Positions 1 to 5,880 of a stretch of 10,173 bases of DNA are shown here, piece after piece (position 1 is the first letter of the stretch; the number at the start of each line of letters is the position of its first letter). The position numbers and the translations under genes were made by a program. The stretch spans positions 1 to 10,173 of the forward strand of contig JAAZID010000162.1 in assembly GCA_012510295.1 (NCBI GenBank), written 5' to 3'. Under the pieces are notes generated by a model. That model was not told where the DNA came from and made no database searches. It was given only the letters and a program-made list of their open reading frames with translations. The DNA is from Methanomicrobiales archaeon. GTDB taxonomy: Archaea; Halobacteriota; Methanomicrobia; Methanomicrobiales; Methanoculleaceae.

Positions 1-303
1 AGCACGAAGAAGCCCTACCTGGTGCCGCCGGGTGTGCTCCCCGTGCCGTTCATGTTCCACCTGATCCGCTACGCCCACGTTGCGGACTCCTGTGTCAACT
101 GCGGCCAGTGCGAGGAGAACTGCCCGATGGAGATCGCGAACTCACTCTACATGCACGCCCTGCAGACGGACATGGAGAGGATGTTCGGTCACACCCCGGG
201 TGTGGATATGGAGCTTCCGGTGCTTGCGCTCGTTGAGGAGCAGGCAGAGCGGGAGCGACTCTTCAAGACCGGCGAAGACCAGATCTTCAACGTCTTCAAG
301 TAA
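1..303 (+). CDS. fdhB: Formate dehydrogenase beta subunit (F420-reducing), C-terminal 100 residues, cut by window start
   Basis: The reading frame is open from base 1 and ends at TAA 301-303, so the gene starts outside the window. The visible part carries a ferredoxin-type 4Fe-4S motif, CxxCxxCxxxCP, at visible residues 31-42 (C31, C34, C37, C41), preceded by a conserved-looking segment PVPFMFHLIRYAHVADSC. In methanogens FdhB carries FeS clusters and FAD and passes electrons from the formate-oxidising FdhA to coenzyme F420, in the cytoplasm. The tail after the cluster (residues 43-100) is acidic and helical, as in FdhB C-termini. Other F420-reducing FrhB/FpoF-type subunits share the family but usually differ at this end; I recall this arrangement as FdhB. 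A GTG at position 22 is internal and is not a real start. The gene ends convergently towards tRNA-Arg and hypD. Confidence 0.75.
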   Translation, partial: STKKPYLVPPGVLPVPFMFHLIRYAHVADSCVNCGQCEENCPMEIANSLYMHALQTDMERMFGHTPGVDMELPVLALVEEQAERERLFKTGEDQIFNVFK

Positions 304-307
304 GGTT

Positions 308-339
308 CCCTCCCCAGGAGGGGGCCTTCAAACCCCCTC
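308..339 (+). terminator. Overlapping hairpins just after fdhB
   Basis: Immediately after the fdhB stop, CCCTCC (308-313) can pair with GGAGGG (317-322). Alternatively GAGGGGG (318-324) can pair with CCCCCTC (333-339). The two stems share the same G-run and exclude each other. No T-run follows directly, so this may be 3'-end structure rather than a full terminator. Confidence 0.4.
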
Positions 340-479
340 ACGGTGTGACGGAAGAGTTAGATCTGCTGACTTTGCGCCCGGTCGGAACGGGAGGGCATGT
401 GGACGAACTGCCGAAGAGCATCCCGAGTTTCAGGAAAGCTCCGGTGCGTCCGTGCCGGGACGCAGGAAAAGCTGGATAG

Positions 480-523
480 GCGGGATAATGTTTTCCCGCT
501 ACCTCTCTGGTCTATTTTTTTTT
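480..523 (+). terminator. Hairpin followed by T9 run, candidate transcription terminator
   Basis: GCGGGA (480-485) pairs with TCCCGC (494-499), and nine consecutive T residues follow at 515-523. Archaeal termination depends mainly on oligo-T on the non-template strand, so this is a plausible end for the fdh transcript, although it lies about 200 bases after the stop codon. Confidence 0.4.
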
Positions 524-603
524 GAGGATGTTATCGTCACTTATTTCAGTTCTGGCAGTTTTCGTTCCTGGAGATGGCCAGGCGCCTGTGTAGTTCACGC
601 AGT

Positions 604-717
604 ATGATGATTATCTCAAGCCTGCCGATATGGCGACTAATCGAATATAAGGAGAAATCTCATAACTTTGCGATCCAGAAGATGGCAGACTATACCCAGA
701 GTTTGAGTGGTAAGTAA
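604..717 (+). CDS. Possible 37-residue small protein or gene remnant
   Basis: This short open frame starts with two consecutive ATG codons (604 and 607) and ends at TAA 715-717. The peptide has a short hydrophobic start (MMIISSLPIW) and then a charged part with several lysines and aromatic residues. I see no good Shine-Dalgarno sequence, and the local base composition is lower in GC than true genes here. It lies between the fdhB terminator region and tRNA-Arg, a type of position that often collects remnants of integrated elements. I do not recognise the family, and chance is a real alternative. Confidence 0.2.
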   Translation: MMIISSLPIWRLIEYKEKSHNFAIQKMADYTQSLSGK

Positions 718-769
718 CGGTACCGCCCTTAAATCAGCATGGAAATAGCGTTTATTTGAAAACAGATGA

Positions 770-841
770 CGCCCCGGCCGGGATTTGAACCCGGGTCGAA
801 AGCTCCGGAGGCTTTCAGGATATCCTCTACCCTACCGGGAC
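770..841 (-). tRNA. tRNA-Arg (anticodon CCG)
   Basis: On the minus strand the acceptor arm GTCCCGG pairs with CCGGGGC (one G-U pair), the anticodon stem AAAGC/GCTTT encloses the loop CTCCGGA with anticodon CCG, and the T arm is CCGGG-TTCAAAT-CCCGG. The D arm is weaker (GGGT side with G-U and U-U), which is acceptable for archaeal tRNAs. The discriminator is G. The bases after it read TCA, so CCA is not encoded and must be added after transcription. It reads CGG codons. Confidence 0.9.
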
Positions 842-866
842 TGCCATAATACATTGTCCTGTATGG

Positions 867-873
867 TATAAAA
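867..873 (-). promoter_or_regulatory. TATA box for tRNA-Arg
   Basis: The minus strand reads TTTTATA here. Its centre lies about 26 bases before position 844, next to the tRNA 5' end at 841. This matches archaeal TATA spacing and gives the tRNA its own promoter in the short gap after hypD. Confidence 0.6.
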
Positions 874-893
874 GGCCAGCGGAAGGGGGATTT

Positions 894-1925
894 TCACGCC
901 CTCTTTGACTCATAGAGATGCCATATCTTGCACGCCCCTTCATGGCTGACCATGCAGGGACCGACCGGCGTGCGTGGGGTACATGCCTTCCCGAAGAGCC
1001 GGCAGTCTGATGGCCGGGCGACGCCGCGAAGCACCCTATCGCATATGCAGGCGGAGTGTTTATCCACGTGGCGGATCTCAAGACCATATTTCTTCTGCGC
1101 ATCATGACGTGCAAACTCTGGTCTCAGGCGGAGGCCTGACTGCGGTATGGTGGGGAACCCCCGCCACTCGAGATCGACGGGTTCAAAGACCTCATACATG
1201 AGGCGTTTTGCCTTGATGTTCCCCTCCCGTGTGACCGCACGTGGGTAAGCGTTGTCCACCCGGTGCGTGCCCTCACGGATCTGTTGCACCGCCATAACAA
1301 GGCCGAGGAGGATATCTTCAGGCTCAAACCCCGCGACGACCTGGGGGACAGGGAACCGTTCATACTCCTCGTAACCCGTCACCACGCAGACATGTCCCGG
1401 GAGAATGAATCCCTGGATTGATGCCTCTCCCTGATCGAGGAGCCAGGCCATCGCCGGCGGGACGAGCCTGTGGCACGAGAGGATGGAGAAGTTCTCCGGT
1501 GGATCTGCGAGGATGGTGGCAGCGACAGTCGGCGCGGTCGTCTCAAATCCCACCGATATGAAGACGAGATCGCGGTCAGGCTCATTCTTCGCGATCTCCA
1601 CGGCCTTGTGAACGCCCTGCACCACACGGACATCACCGCCGCTCGTCTCAAGCGATCCCCTCGAGCCCGGAACCCGGAGCAGGTCGCCGTAGGTGGCGAC
1701 GATGCAACCTCTCTCCACCAGTTCCAGCGCGGCATCGATCTCACCCTGCGGGGTTATGCAGACCGGGCAGCCCGGTCCCATCACGATCTTGAGGTCTGGA
1801 GGGAGAACGCTCCGGAGTCCGGCGCGCGCTATAGCCGCCTCGTGGGTGCCGCAGATATGCATGAGTGTGATCTCCCGATCTACAAGGGAGTGGAGTGTAT
1901 CGAGGATTTCCTTACCGACCGCCAT
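894..1925 (-). CDS. hypD: Hydrogenase maturation protein HypD
   Basis: The 343-residue protein matches HypD in length and motifs. HypD works with HypC (and HypE/HypF) in the cytoplasm to assemble the Fe(CN)2CO part of the NiFe-hydrogenase active site. Visible signatures are the CGTHE motif at residues 25-29, the GPGCPVC motif at 50-56 (both with redox-active or iron-binding cysteines), and a C-terminal cluster with C293, C295, C308, C315, C324 and C332, part of which binds the 4Fe-4S cluster. The ATG at 1925 gives the expected N-terminus, about 20 residues before CGTHE. No strong Shine-Dalgarno sequence is seen upstream; a weak TATA-like CTAATATG lies at about 1957-1964 on the minus strand. 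The radical SAM gene ends 85 bases upstream on the same strand, and tRNA-Arg follows. A methanogen needs HypD for its F420-reducing and other NiFe hydrogenases. Identification is firm. Confidence 0.96.
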   Translation of the reverse strand: MAVGKEILDTLHSLVDREITLMHICGTHEAAIARAGLRSVLPPDLKIVMGPGCPVCITPQGEIDAALELVERGCIVATYGDLLRVPGSRGSLETSGGDVRVVQGVHKAVEIAKNEPDRDLVFISVGFETTAPTVAATILADPPENFSILSCHRLVPPAMAWLLDQGEASIQGFILPGHVCVVTGYEEYERFPVPQVVAGFEPEDILLGLVMAVQQIREGTHRVDNAYPRAVTREGNIKAKRLMYEVFEPVDLEWRGFPTIPQSGLRLRPEFARHDAQKKYGLEIRHVDKHSACICDRVLRGVARPSDCRLFGKACTPRTPVGPCMVSHEGACKIWHLYESKRA

Positions 1926-1948
1926 AGATTCTCGTACTTATCTCTCGC

Positions 1949-1987
1949 CGGCAGGGCATATTAGTGACGGTGGATAGAACCCTGCCG
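1949..1987 (-). terminator. Inverted repeat between the radical SAM gene and hypD
   Basis: CGGCAGGG (1949-1956) and CCCTGCCG (1980-1987) are perfect 8-base inverted repeats around a 23-base spacer that contains the TATA-like CTAATATG. It could be the end structure of the radical SAM transcript or an operator at the hypD promoter. Confidence 0.35.
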
Positions 1988-2010
1988 ACATCTCTCACTC
2001 GCCAGGAGCT

Positions 2011-2964
2011 TCACTCCGGTGATGGCCGGGCTCCCACCATCCGGTAGAAGACCCCCCTCTCCTCCCGGATCGGTTCGACCCGACCCTCTGCCTCAAGGAT
2101 CCTCAGGCATTTTGTGACCTCAGCCGGCCGGAGGCCAAGGGTAGCGGTGAGGTCATCGAGTGTGCATGGTCTGCGCCTGATCGTCGCGAAGAGGAGATCG
2201 ACGACTTCTTCGGCTTTTTGCGGTAGTGCCTGCCCGACACAGGCCGCTCCGATCACCTCCGAACTCCCGCCGAGCGTTGACGTGATCCGCTCAAGAGCGA
2301 GGGGCTGCACCGGCCGAACCCAGATCTCGGCGCCGGGTCGGTCGAGGGTGTTTACCTGGATACGATCCGGGTTGATGGTGGAGATGGCGTCCTTCAGGCG
2401 GAGGATCTCTTCTTCTATGTCGTTTAAACCCCGGACGATGAAGACCTCAAGCCAGATCTCGCCCGTAAACTCCTGTGCAAAGACTCTGAGCCCTTCGAGC
2501 AGATCGCCGGCGGTGATGCCGGGACAGGGCCGGTTGATCTCCGCAAAGATCTCTTCGGAGACCGCGTCGAGTGATGGGATGACGAGATCGGCCCGCATGA
2601 GAGCGGCCCTGACGTCCGGGTCGGTGAGGAGTGTGCCGTTGGTCAGCACCGCGACGCGGTAGTGCGGGTACCGATCCTTGATGAATGATATGATCTCGCC
2701 GATCCCGGAGTGGAGCGTCGGTTCCCCTGAACCGGCAAACGTGACGTAGTCGAGATCCGGGTTCTTTGCGAGATACTCATCAACCTCCGCAATGACCTGA
2801 TCCGTCGGGACGTACTCGCGCCGCTCACCGGTGAGTGTGGTCGTCCGCCCGCACTCGCAGTAGACGCAGTTCAAGGTACAGGTCTTCAGCGGCACCAGGT
2901 CGATCCCGAGCGACGTACCCAGGCGTCGGGAGCAGACCGGGCCGAAGAGGTAGCTGTATGCCAT
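2011..2964 (-). CDS. Radical SAM protein with C-terminal winged-helix domain
   Basis: This 317-residue protein has the radical SAM cysteine motif CxxxCxxC at residues 29-36 (C29, C33, C36, followed by C38), which binds the 4Fe-4S cluster used to cleave S-adenosylmethionine. The SAM-contact segment FAGSGEPTL (76-84) corresponds to the family's GGE-type motif. The N-terminus FGPVCSRRLGTSLGID is typical of the COG0731-like group of small radical SAM proteins. Residues from about 250 to 312 look like a winged helix-turn-helix (LDDLTATLGLRPAEVTKCLR followed by a basic wing), an addition that suggests nucleic-acid or protein binding. The substrate cannot be read from the sequence. The ATG at 2964 places the conserved N-terminus correctly. 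The upstream TPR-like gene ends 54 bases earlier on the same strand, so co-transcription is possible. Confidence 0.85.
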   Translation of the reverse strand: MAYSYLFGPVCSRRLGTSLGIDLVPLKTCTLNCVYCECGRTTTLTGERREYVPTDQVIAEVDEYLAKNPDLDYVTFAGSGEPTLHSGIGEIISFIKDRYPHYRVAVLTNGTLLTDPDVRAALMRADLVIPSLDAVSEEIFAEINRPCPGITAGDLLEGLRVFAQEFTGEIWLEVFIVRGLNDIEEEILRLKDAISTINPDRIQVNTLDRPGAEIWVRPVQPLALERITSTLGGSSEVIGAACVGQALPQKAEEVVDLLFATIRRRPCTLDDLTATLGLRPAEVTKCLRILEAEGRVEPIREERGVFYRMVGARPSPE

Positions 2965-3018
2965 AGTGATATCTGGGCGTGAGGTCTCATCAGCATTTGG
3001 CCCGGGGCAGGGAGGGCT

Positions 3019-3684
3019 TCAGGGCTCCCCGATCTTGAGCATCCTCTTGCAGAAGTGGTCAACCGAGGCGAACATAACCCGGTTGAGTCCGTCGGGATGA
3101 GTGGGGGCATCGATGGTGACAAACCTGAGCAGGTCGGAGTAGTAGTTCATCGAAGGGTATTTCTTCTGGAACTCATCGAGAGAGAGTTCTGCCTGCCTCT
3201 GCCTTCTCCGGAGAACGGCGTAGACGTAGTCGGTAAGATGCAGGACATGTCCGGGCATCTTTTTCTCCTCGGCAAGTCGCCGGAATTCATTGTATTCTAC
3301 GTCGCGCGGGAGGTAAAGTGCTGTCCTGAGGCCGTAGTAGATGGGTTCAAGGTCGTCGGGGAACTTCTCAAGCATGTCATGGATGAAATTCAGGGCATCA
3401 CCGAGGTCGCCCTGCTCGAACTTGAGGTGGTATGCCTCCCGGTAGAAGGATATATCGCCGGAAAACCGGACGAGGGCGATCTGGAGCATCTTCACCAGCG
3501 CAACATCATTTTTATCCTGCTTTGCCCTCGATATCCCGATCTGCAGGAACCAGCGATTATCAGGGATCCATTCGGTTGCAAGGAAGATCATAACCCAGAA
3601 GGGCTCGACCAGCCAGGTGTCCCCCTCGATCTCACCCCTGACCAATCGTTGCAGACCGGGCCGCAGCTGCCCGAGTTCGTCCAT
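3019..3684 (-). CDS. Uncharacterised helical, TPR-like protein (possible downstream half of a split gene)
   Basis: This 221-residue protein is not one I can name. It appears mostly alpha-helical with TPR-like segments, such as the stretches around AYHLKFEQGDLGDALNFIHDM and PDDLEPIYYGLRTAL. It has no signal peptide or clear membrane segment and no catalytic motif, so a scaffold or protein-binding role is only an inference. Its ATG (3684) directly follows the TAA of the upstream frame (3685-3687) and is in the same reading frame, and there is no Shine-Dalgarno sequence in the preceding 25 bases (GAACTACCTGAAGTCCGCGC lies there). It may therefore be translated by coupling, or it may be the second half of one roughly 392-residue protein broken by a stop codon. 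Confidence 0.7.
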   Translation of the reverse strand: MDELGQLRPGLQRLVRGEIEGDTWLVEPFWVMIFLATEWIPDNRWFLQIGISRAKQDKNDVALVKMLQIALVRFSGDISFYREAYHLKFEQGDLGDALNFIHDMLEKFPDDLEPIYYGLRTALYLPRDVEYNEFRRLAEEKKMPGHVLHLTDYVYAVLRRRQRQAELSLDEFQKKYPSMNYYSDLLRFVTIDAPTHPDGLNRVMFASVDHFCKRMLKIGEP

Positions 3685-4197
3685 TTACTGGCGCGCGGAC
3701 TTCAGGTAGTTCCACCGCTCCGCGGCCGAATAACCAGGCTCGGTCGACCCCTCCTTATAGAGGGTATAATAACAGTAGGCATACCAGCATCCCACAGCGG
3801 CGTCACGTTTCCAGTAGGGCTTGAGGTAGGCTGCCGCAGCGATCGGCATACCGATCTTCATCAGTTTGACGGCAGCGGCAAGGTGAACGCTTGCTTTCCG
3901 TTCTTTATTCCGTTTTAACCCGATAGCGACGTCGCAGACACGGCTGACAAAACGCGGATCGCCGGCCCGCCTGCTGGCATTAAAGACATGGTATACAACC
4001 GCATCGATAAACTCATCGTGCGCCTGATCAGGAATAGGGACATCTGTGCGTTCAAGGATTGTAGCAATCTTCCCGAAGAATGAGGGGAAATTTTCATCGA
4101 TGGCTTCGGCATTGGTCTCGATAAAGGAGAAGATCTCCGTTTTTGCTTTGTCGAGACGATCTGAGACGACGATCTCCGGAATAAAGCCGCCCGCCAT
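3685..4197 (-). CDS. Uncharacterised helical protein (possible upstream half of a split gene)
   Basis: This 170-residue protein is predicted to be mainly helical, with an alanine- and aromatic-rich repeat-like end (AAAAYLKPYWKRDAAVGCWY, then YCYYTLYKEG) that resembles TPR or similar repeats. I do not recognise a named family. It ends with TAA at 3685-3687, directly before the in-frame ATG of the next gene. A segment near residues 79-115 (DPRFVSRVCDVAIGLKRNKE onward) loosely resembles the segment of the next protein that begins DNRWFLQIGISRAK, which fits one repeat protein spanning both frames. The start at 4197 is supported by a TATA box 27 bases upstream, which predicts a leaderless transcript starting at or next to the ATG. 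Confidence 0.7.
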   Translation of the reverse strand: MAGGFIPEIVVSDRLDKAKTEIFSFIETNAEAIDENFPSFFGKIATILERTDVPIPDQAHDEFIDAVVYHVFNASRRAGDPRFVSRVCDVAIGLKRNKERKASVHLAAAVKLMKIGMPIAAAAYLKPYWKRDAAVGCWYAYCYYTLYKEGSTEPGYSAAERWNYLKSARQ

Positions 4198-4220
4198 ATC
4201 TAACGATTAGGGCGGGATTC

Positions 4221-4227
4221 CTATAAA
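4221..4227 (-). promoter_or_regulatory. TATA box for the minus-strand TPR-like genes
   Basis: The minus strand reads TTTATAG, centred about 27 bases before the ATG at 4197. With archaeal spacing, transcription would start at about 4198, so the mRNA would be leaderless. Confidence 0.55.
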
Positions 4228-4238
4228 CCATGTTGATC

Positions 4239-4295
4239 TGATACCTGCACCACCCGGAGGGGCGGGGGAGCGAGATCCAGTAGTGATACCGGCAC
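4239..4295. repeat. Pair of 12-base direct repeats in the divergent promoter region
   Basis: TGATACCTGCAC (4239-4250) and TGATACCGGCAC (4284-4295) match at 11 of 12 positions and lie 45 bases apart, between two divergent TATA boxes. They could be binding sites for a shared regulator; this is inference from position and repetition. Confidence 0.4.
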
Positions 4296-4304
4296 ACCCC
4301 GAAG

Positions 4305-4312
4305 ATTTTTAA
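4305..4312 (+). promoter_or_regulatory. TATA box for the TIM-barrel gene
   Basis: ATTTTTAA lies about 30 bases before the ATG at 4339. It predicts a start site only a few bases before the codon, in keeping with the absence of a Shine-Dalgarno sequence. Confidence 0.5.
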
Positions 4313-4338
4313 CGTTTCGGCCGGAATACTCCTGTATT

Positions 4339-5070
4339 ATGTTTGGCGTCTCCACCTACTGTCTCAACCATGAACCGCTCCCTGTGGCACTCGAGAGACT
4401 CGCCCCCATTACCGATTGTGTGGAGGTGATGGATGAGGGGCTGCATTTCCTGGAGAATACCGAAACCCTTGAGAGTTACTCGTTCCTCTACTACATCCAT
4501 GCGCCGGCCCGGGGGCTCAACATAGCAAGCATCCTTGAACCTATCCGGCGGGCGAGCGTCGAAGTTCTGACGCAGACGTTCTCTATCGCTGCCGAGGTGG
4601 GGGCGGATGTGGTGGTCCATCCCGGCTACTATGCATGGCACCAGGAGCGAGAACGGGCGGCAGGGAAGTTCCAGCAGTCACTTGATGAACTGAAGGCAGC
4701 GGCTGACGATCTCTCGGTCACGTTCTTCGTCGAGAACATGGGAAACTGGGAGTATTTCTTCCTGCGAACGCCAGAGGATCTGCCGCTCATCGACGGTATA
4801 GGGTTTGTGCTCGATGTCGGCCACGCACACCTGAACGGGTGTCTGGACGAGTTCCTCGCTCACCCGGCGGCGCACTTCCATCTCCATGACAACGATGGTA
4901 CCGATGACTCGCACGACACGGTCGGGGCCGGGACGATCGACTTCGTGGCTGTGATGGACGCTGTGCGCCGGAACAACGTTATCCCCATCGTCGAGGTGGG
5001 TACCTTCGAGGGCGTGACCGCGAGTATTGCAACGCTTGAGGCTATCGATGCCGCCCGCCCGGGGGAATAA
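4339..5070 (+). CDS. Sugar phosphate isomerase/epimerase-type TIM-barrel protein
   Basis: The 243-residue protein belongs to the xylose isomerase-like / AP endonuclease family 2 TIM-barrel superfamily. Candidate metal ligands and active-site residues lie at barrel strand ends: H54 (IHAP), H94 (HPG), E132 with N133 (VENMG), D159 and H162 (LDVGHAH), H181 and H183 (HLHDNDG), and E219 (IVEVG). This is the usual order of Glu, Asp, His and Glu ligands for divalent metals. The segment HDTVGAGTID (192-201) matches the family's H..G.G.ID motif that binds the substrate phosphate or sugar. The exact substrate, or a possible endonuclease IV-like role, cannot be decided; at 243 residues it is shorter than typical endonuclease IV (about 280). 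It is cytoplasmic with no signal peptide. The start is set by the TATA spacing and the intact first strand (MFGVSTYCL). Confidence 0.85.
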   Translation: MFGVSTYCLNHEPLPVALERLAPITDCVEVMDEGLHFLENTETLESYSFLYYIHAPARGLNIASILEPIRRASVEVLTQTFSIAAEVGADVVVHPGYYAWHQERERAAGKFQQSLDELKAAADDLSVTFFVENMGNWEYFFLRTPEDLPLIDGIGFVLDVGHAHLNGCLDEFLAHPAAHFHLHDNDGTDDSHDTVGAGTIDFVAVMDAVRRNNVIPIVEVGTFEGVTASIATLEAIDAARPGE

Positions 5071-5085
5071 GGGCAGTCTTGCCCT
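5070..5085 (+). terminator. Hairpin at the TIM-barrel gene stop codon
   Basis: AGGGCA (5070-5075) and TGCCCT (5080-5085) form a 6-bp stem with a GTCT loop, beginning at the last base of the stop codon. Outer CCGGGGGA/TCCCGG sequences could extend the structure. No T-run follows. Confidence 0.4.
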
Positions 5086-5112
5086 GCTCCCGGATCGGTT
5101 CTGGCCGTAACC

Positions 5113-5119
5113 TTTTATA
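5113..5119 (+). promoter_or_regulatory. TATA box for tRNA-Thr
   Basis: TTTTATA is centred about 35 bases before the mature tRNA 5' end at 5151. Archaeal spacing puts transcription start at about 5142, leaving a leader of about 9 bases for RNase P to remove. Confidence 0.6.
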
Positions 5120-5150
5120 GGGGAAAACTCCAACATAGTTGGTGCGTCAA

Positions 5151-5223
<73 letters not shown>

Positions 5224-5279
5224 CTCTGTTCTCGCTGTTTAAACCATATTCCACGATTTCCGATACCTATTAGATAACC

Positions 5280-5717
5280 ATGAGGTTCGTGACAGACGGC
5301 GATACCCTGCTCCTGCACTTCACCAGCACCCGCCCAGACGGTGAGGTATTCGAGGATACCCGGATGGGTGAGCCGGTCCGGGCAACCCTTGGAAAAAATC
5401 AGATCAATCCTCTGTTTGAGGAGGCGCTCATCGGAAAGAAGCAGGGTGAGACGGTGACCGTGGTGCTCTCCCCGGAGAAAGCCTATGGGAAATTCCGCAG
5501 AAGGCTTGTAATCACGGTAAAGCGCAAAAAGGTGAAACTCGACCATGAACCGGTTCCCGGGGATCTCGTCCGGGTCAAGGTGATGGGGAAATCCTGTATG
5601 GTGACCGTCGTAGACGTGACCGAGAAGACCATCACCATCGATGCAAACCACCCGCTTGCAGGTGAGACGATCACCTACACGATCACCGTTGCAGGAATAC
5701 TGCCCCGGGCTGATTAA
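5280..5717 (+). CDS. FKBP-type peptidyl-prolyl cis-trans isomerase, SlyD-like with IF domain
   Basis: This 145-residue protein fits the archaeal short FKBP / SlyD group, which speeds prolyl bond isomerisation and acts as a cytoplasmic folding chaperone. The N-terminal FKBP strand is at residues 5-25 (GDTLLLHFTSTRPDGEVFED), the helix region at 38-52 (GKNQINPLFEEALIG), and the KAYGKF turn leads into the insert-in-flap domain at about 70-125. The hallmark DANHPLAGE follows, and the last FKBP strand ends the protein. The insert-in-flap domain begins unusually basic (RRRLVITVKRKKVK). The usual I-x-G-LE of the active site reads INPLFEEAL, so the glycine is replaced and catalysis may be weak. Unlike E. 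coli SlyD there is no His-rich metal-binding tail. The start at ATG 5280 leaves the normal N-terminus; a TTTAAAC at 5238-5244 could be its TATA box. tRNA-Thr lies 56 bases upstream. Confidence 0.9.
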   Translation: MRFVTDGDTLLLHFTSTRPDGEVFEDTRMGEPVRATLGKNQINPLFEEALIGKKQGETVTVVLSPEKAYGKFRRRLVITVKRKKVKLDHEPVPGDLVRVKVMGKSCMVTVVDVTEKTITIDANHPLAGETITYTITVAGILPRAD

Positions 5718-5737
5718 CAGGTTATTCAGCGAATCGT

Positions 5738-5784
5738 CACTCTTGACCGTTCCCTTCAAGGAGTGGCTTTCCCGCCCCGCGGGA
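5738..5784 (+). terminator. Two tandem hairpins after the FKBP gene
   Basis: CACTCTTGA (5738-5746) pairs with TCAA-G-GAGTG (5756-5765), giving 9 pairs with one bulged G. Directly after it, TCCCGC (5770-5775) pairs with GCGGGA (5779-5784) around CCC. They could end the FKBP transcript or form a small structured RNA; no T-run follows. Confidence 0.4.
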
Positions 5785-5819
5785 TAGAACGCTAATACAA
5801 CCGGGAGCAAAGAGAAGAA

Positions 5820-5843
5820 CGCCCCGGCAAATTTGTCGGGACG
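5820..5843. repeat. 24-base imperfect palindrome upstream of the cassette promoter
   Basis: The two 12-base halves pair at 10 Watson-Crick positions plus one G-U, centred on AAATTT, directly before the TATA box at 5851-5858. It contains CCCCGGCAAAT (5822-5832), which recurs in the palindrome after the downstream gene (6490-6509). Its position suits an operator of an autoregulated toxin-antitoxin pair, or a boundary element. Confidence 0.5.
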
Positions 5844-5850
5844 TTATGAT

Positions 5851-5858
5851 TATATTTA
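5851..5858 (+). promoter_or_regulatory. TATA box of the winged-helix/RelE-like cassette
   Basis: TATATTTA is centred about 27 bases before ATG 5881, predicting transcription from about 5880 and a leaderless mRNA. This favours 5881 over the upstream in-frame start at 5833, which lies inside the palindrome and before the TATA box. Confidence 0.6.
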
Positions 5859-5880
5859 CTTGTACAACCAAAAATCACTC

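Larger units (their letters stand above)
304..769. other. 466-base region without a convincing gene
   Basis: Apart from the hairpins near fdhB and the T9 run, the stretch has no long open frame with plausible protein character. From about 500 onward it is richer in A+T than neighbouring genes. A 37-codon open frame (604-717, ATG ATG start, TAA stop) encodes a hydrophilic peptide ending KMADYTQSLSGK. I do not recognise it, and it could be a small protein, a gene remnant or chance. A longer frame over 80-607 is an off-frame artefact of fdhB plus this region. Confidence 0.5.

Noticed and set aside
770..841. tRNA-Arg as an integration site with a duplicated 3' end
   Set aside because: No second copy of the tRNA 3' part is found in the window and no integrase is recognisable.
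1470..1964. A 164-codon open frame on the plus strand
   Set aside because: It is antisense to hypD, which has all its family motifs.
3685..3687. Pyrrolysine or selenocysteine read-through of the in-frame stop
   Set aside because: The stop is TAA; pyrrolysine uses TAG and selenocysteine TGA.
3055..3918. A 287-codon open frame on the plus strand
   Set aside because: It lies opposite the two TPR-like minus-strand genes, has no promoter or protein-like motif, and the minus-strand proteins have clearly more natural composition.
5833..5880. Upstream start at 5833 for the winged-helix protein (16 extra residues)
   Set aside because: This start lies in the palindrome and before the TATA box, so it would not be on the predicted transcript.
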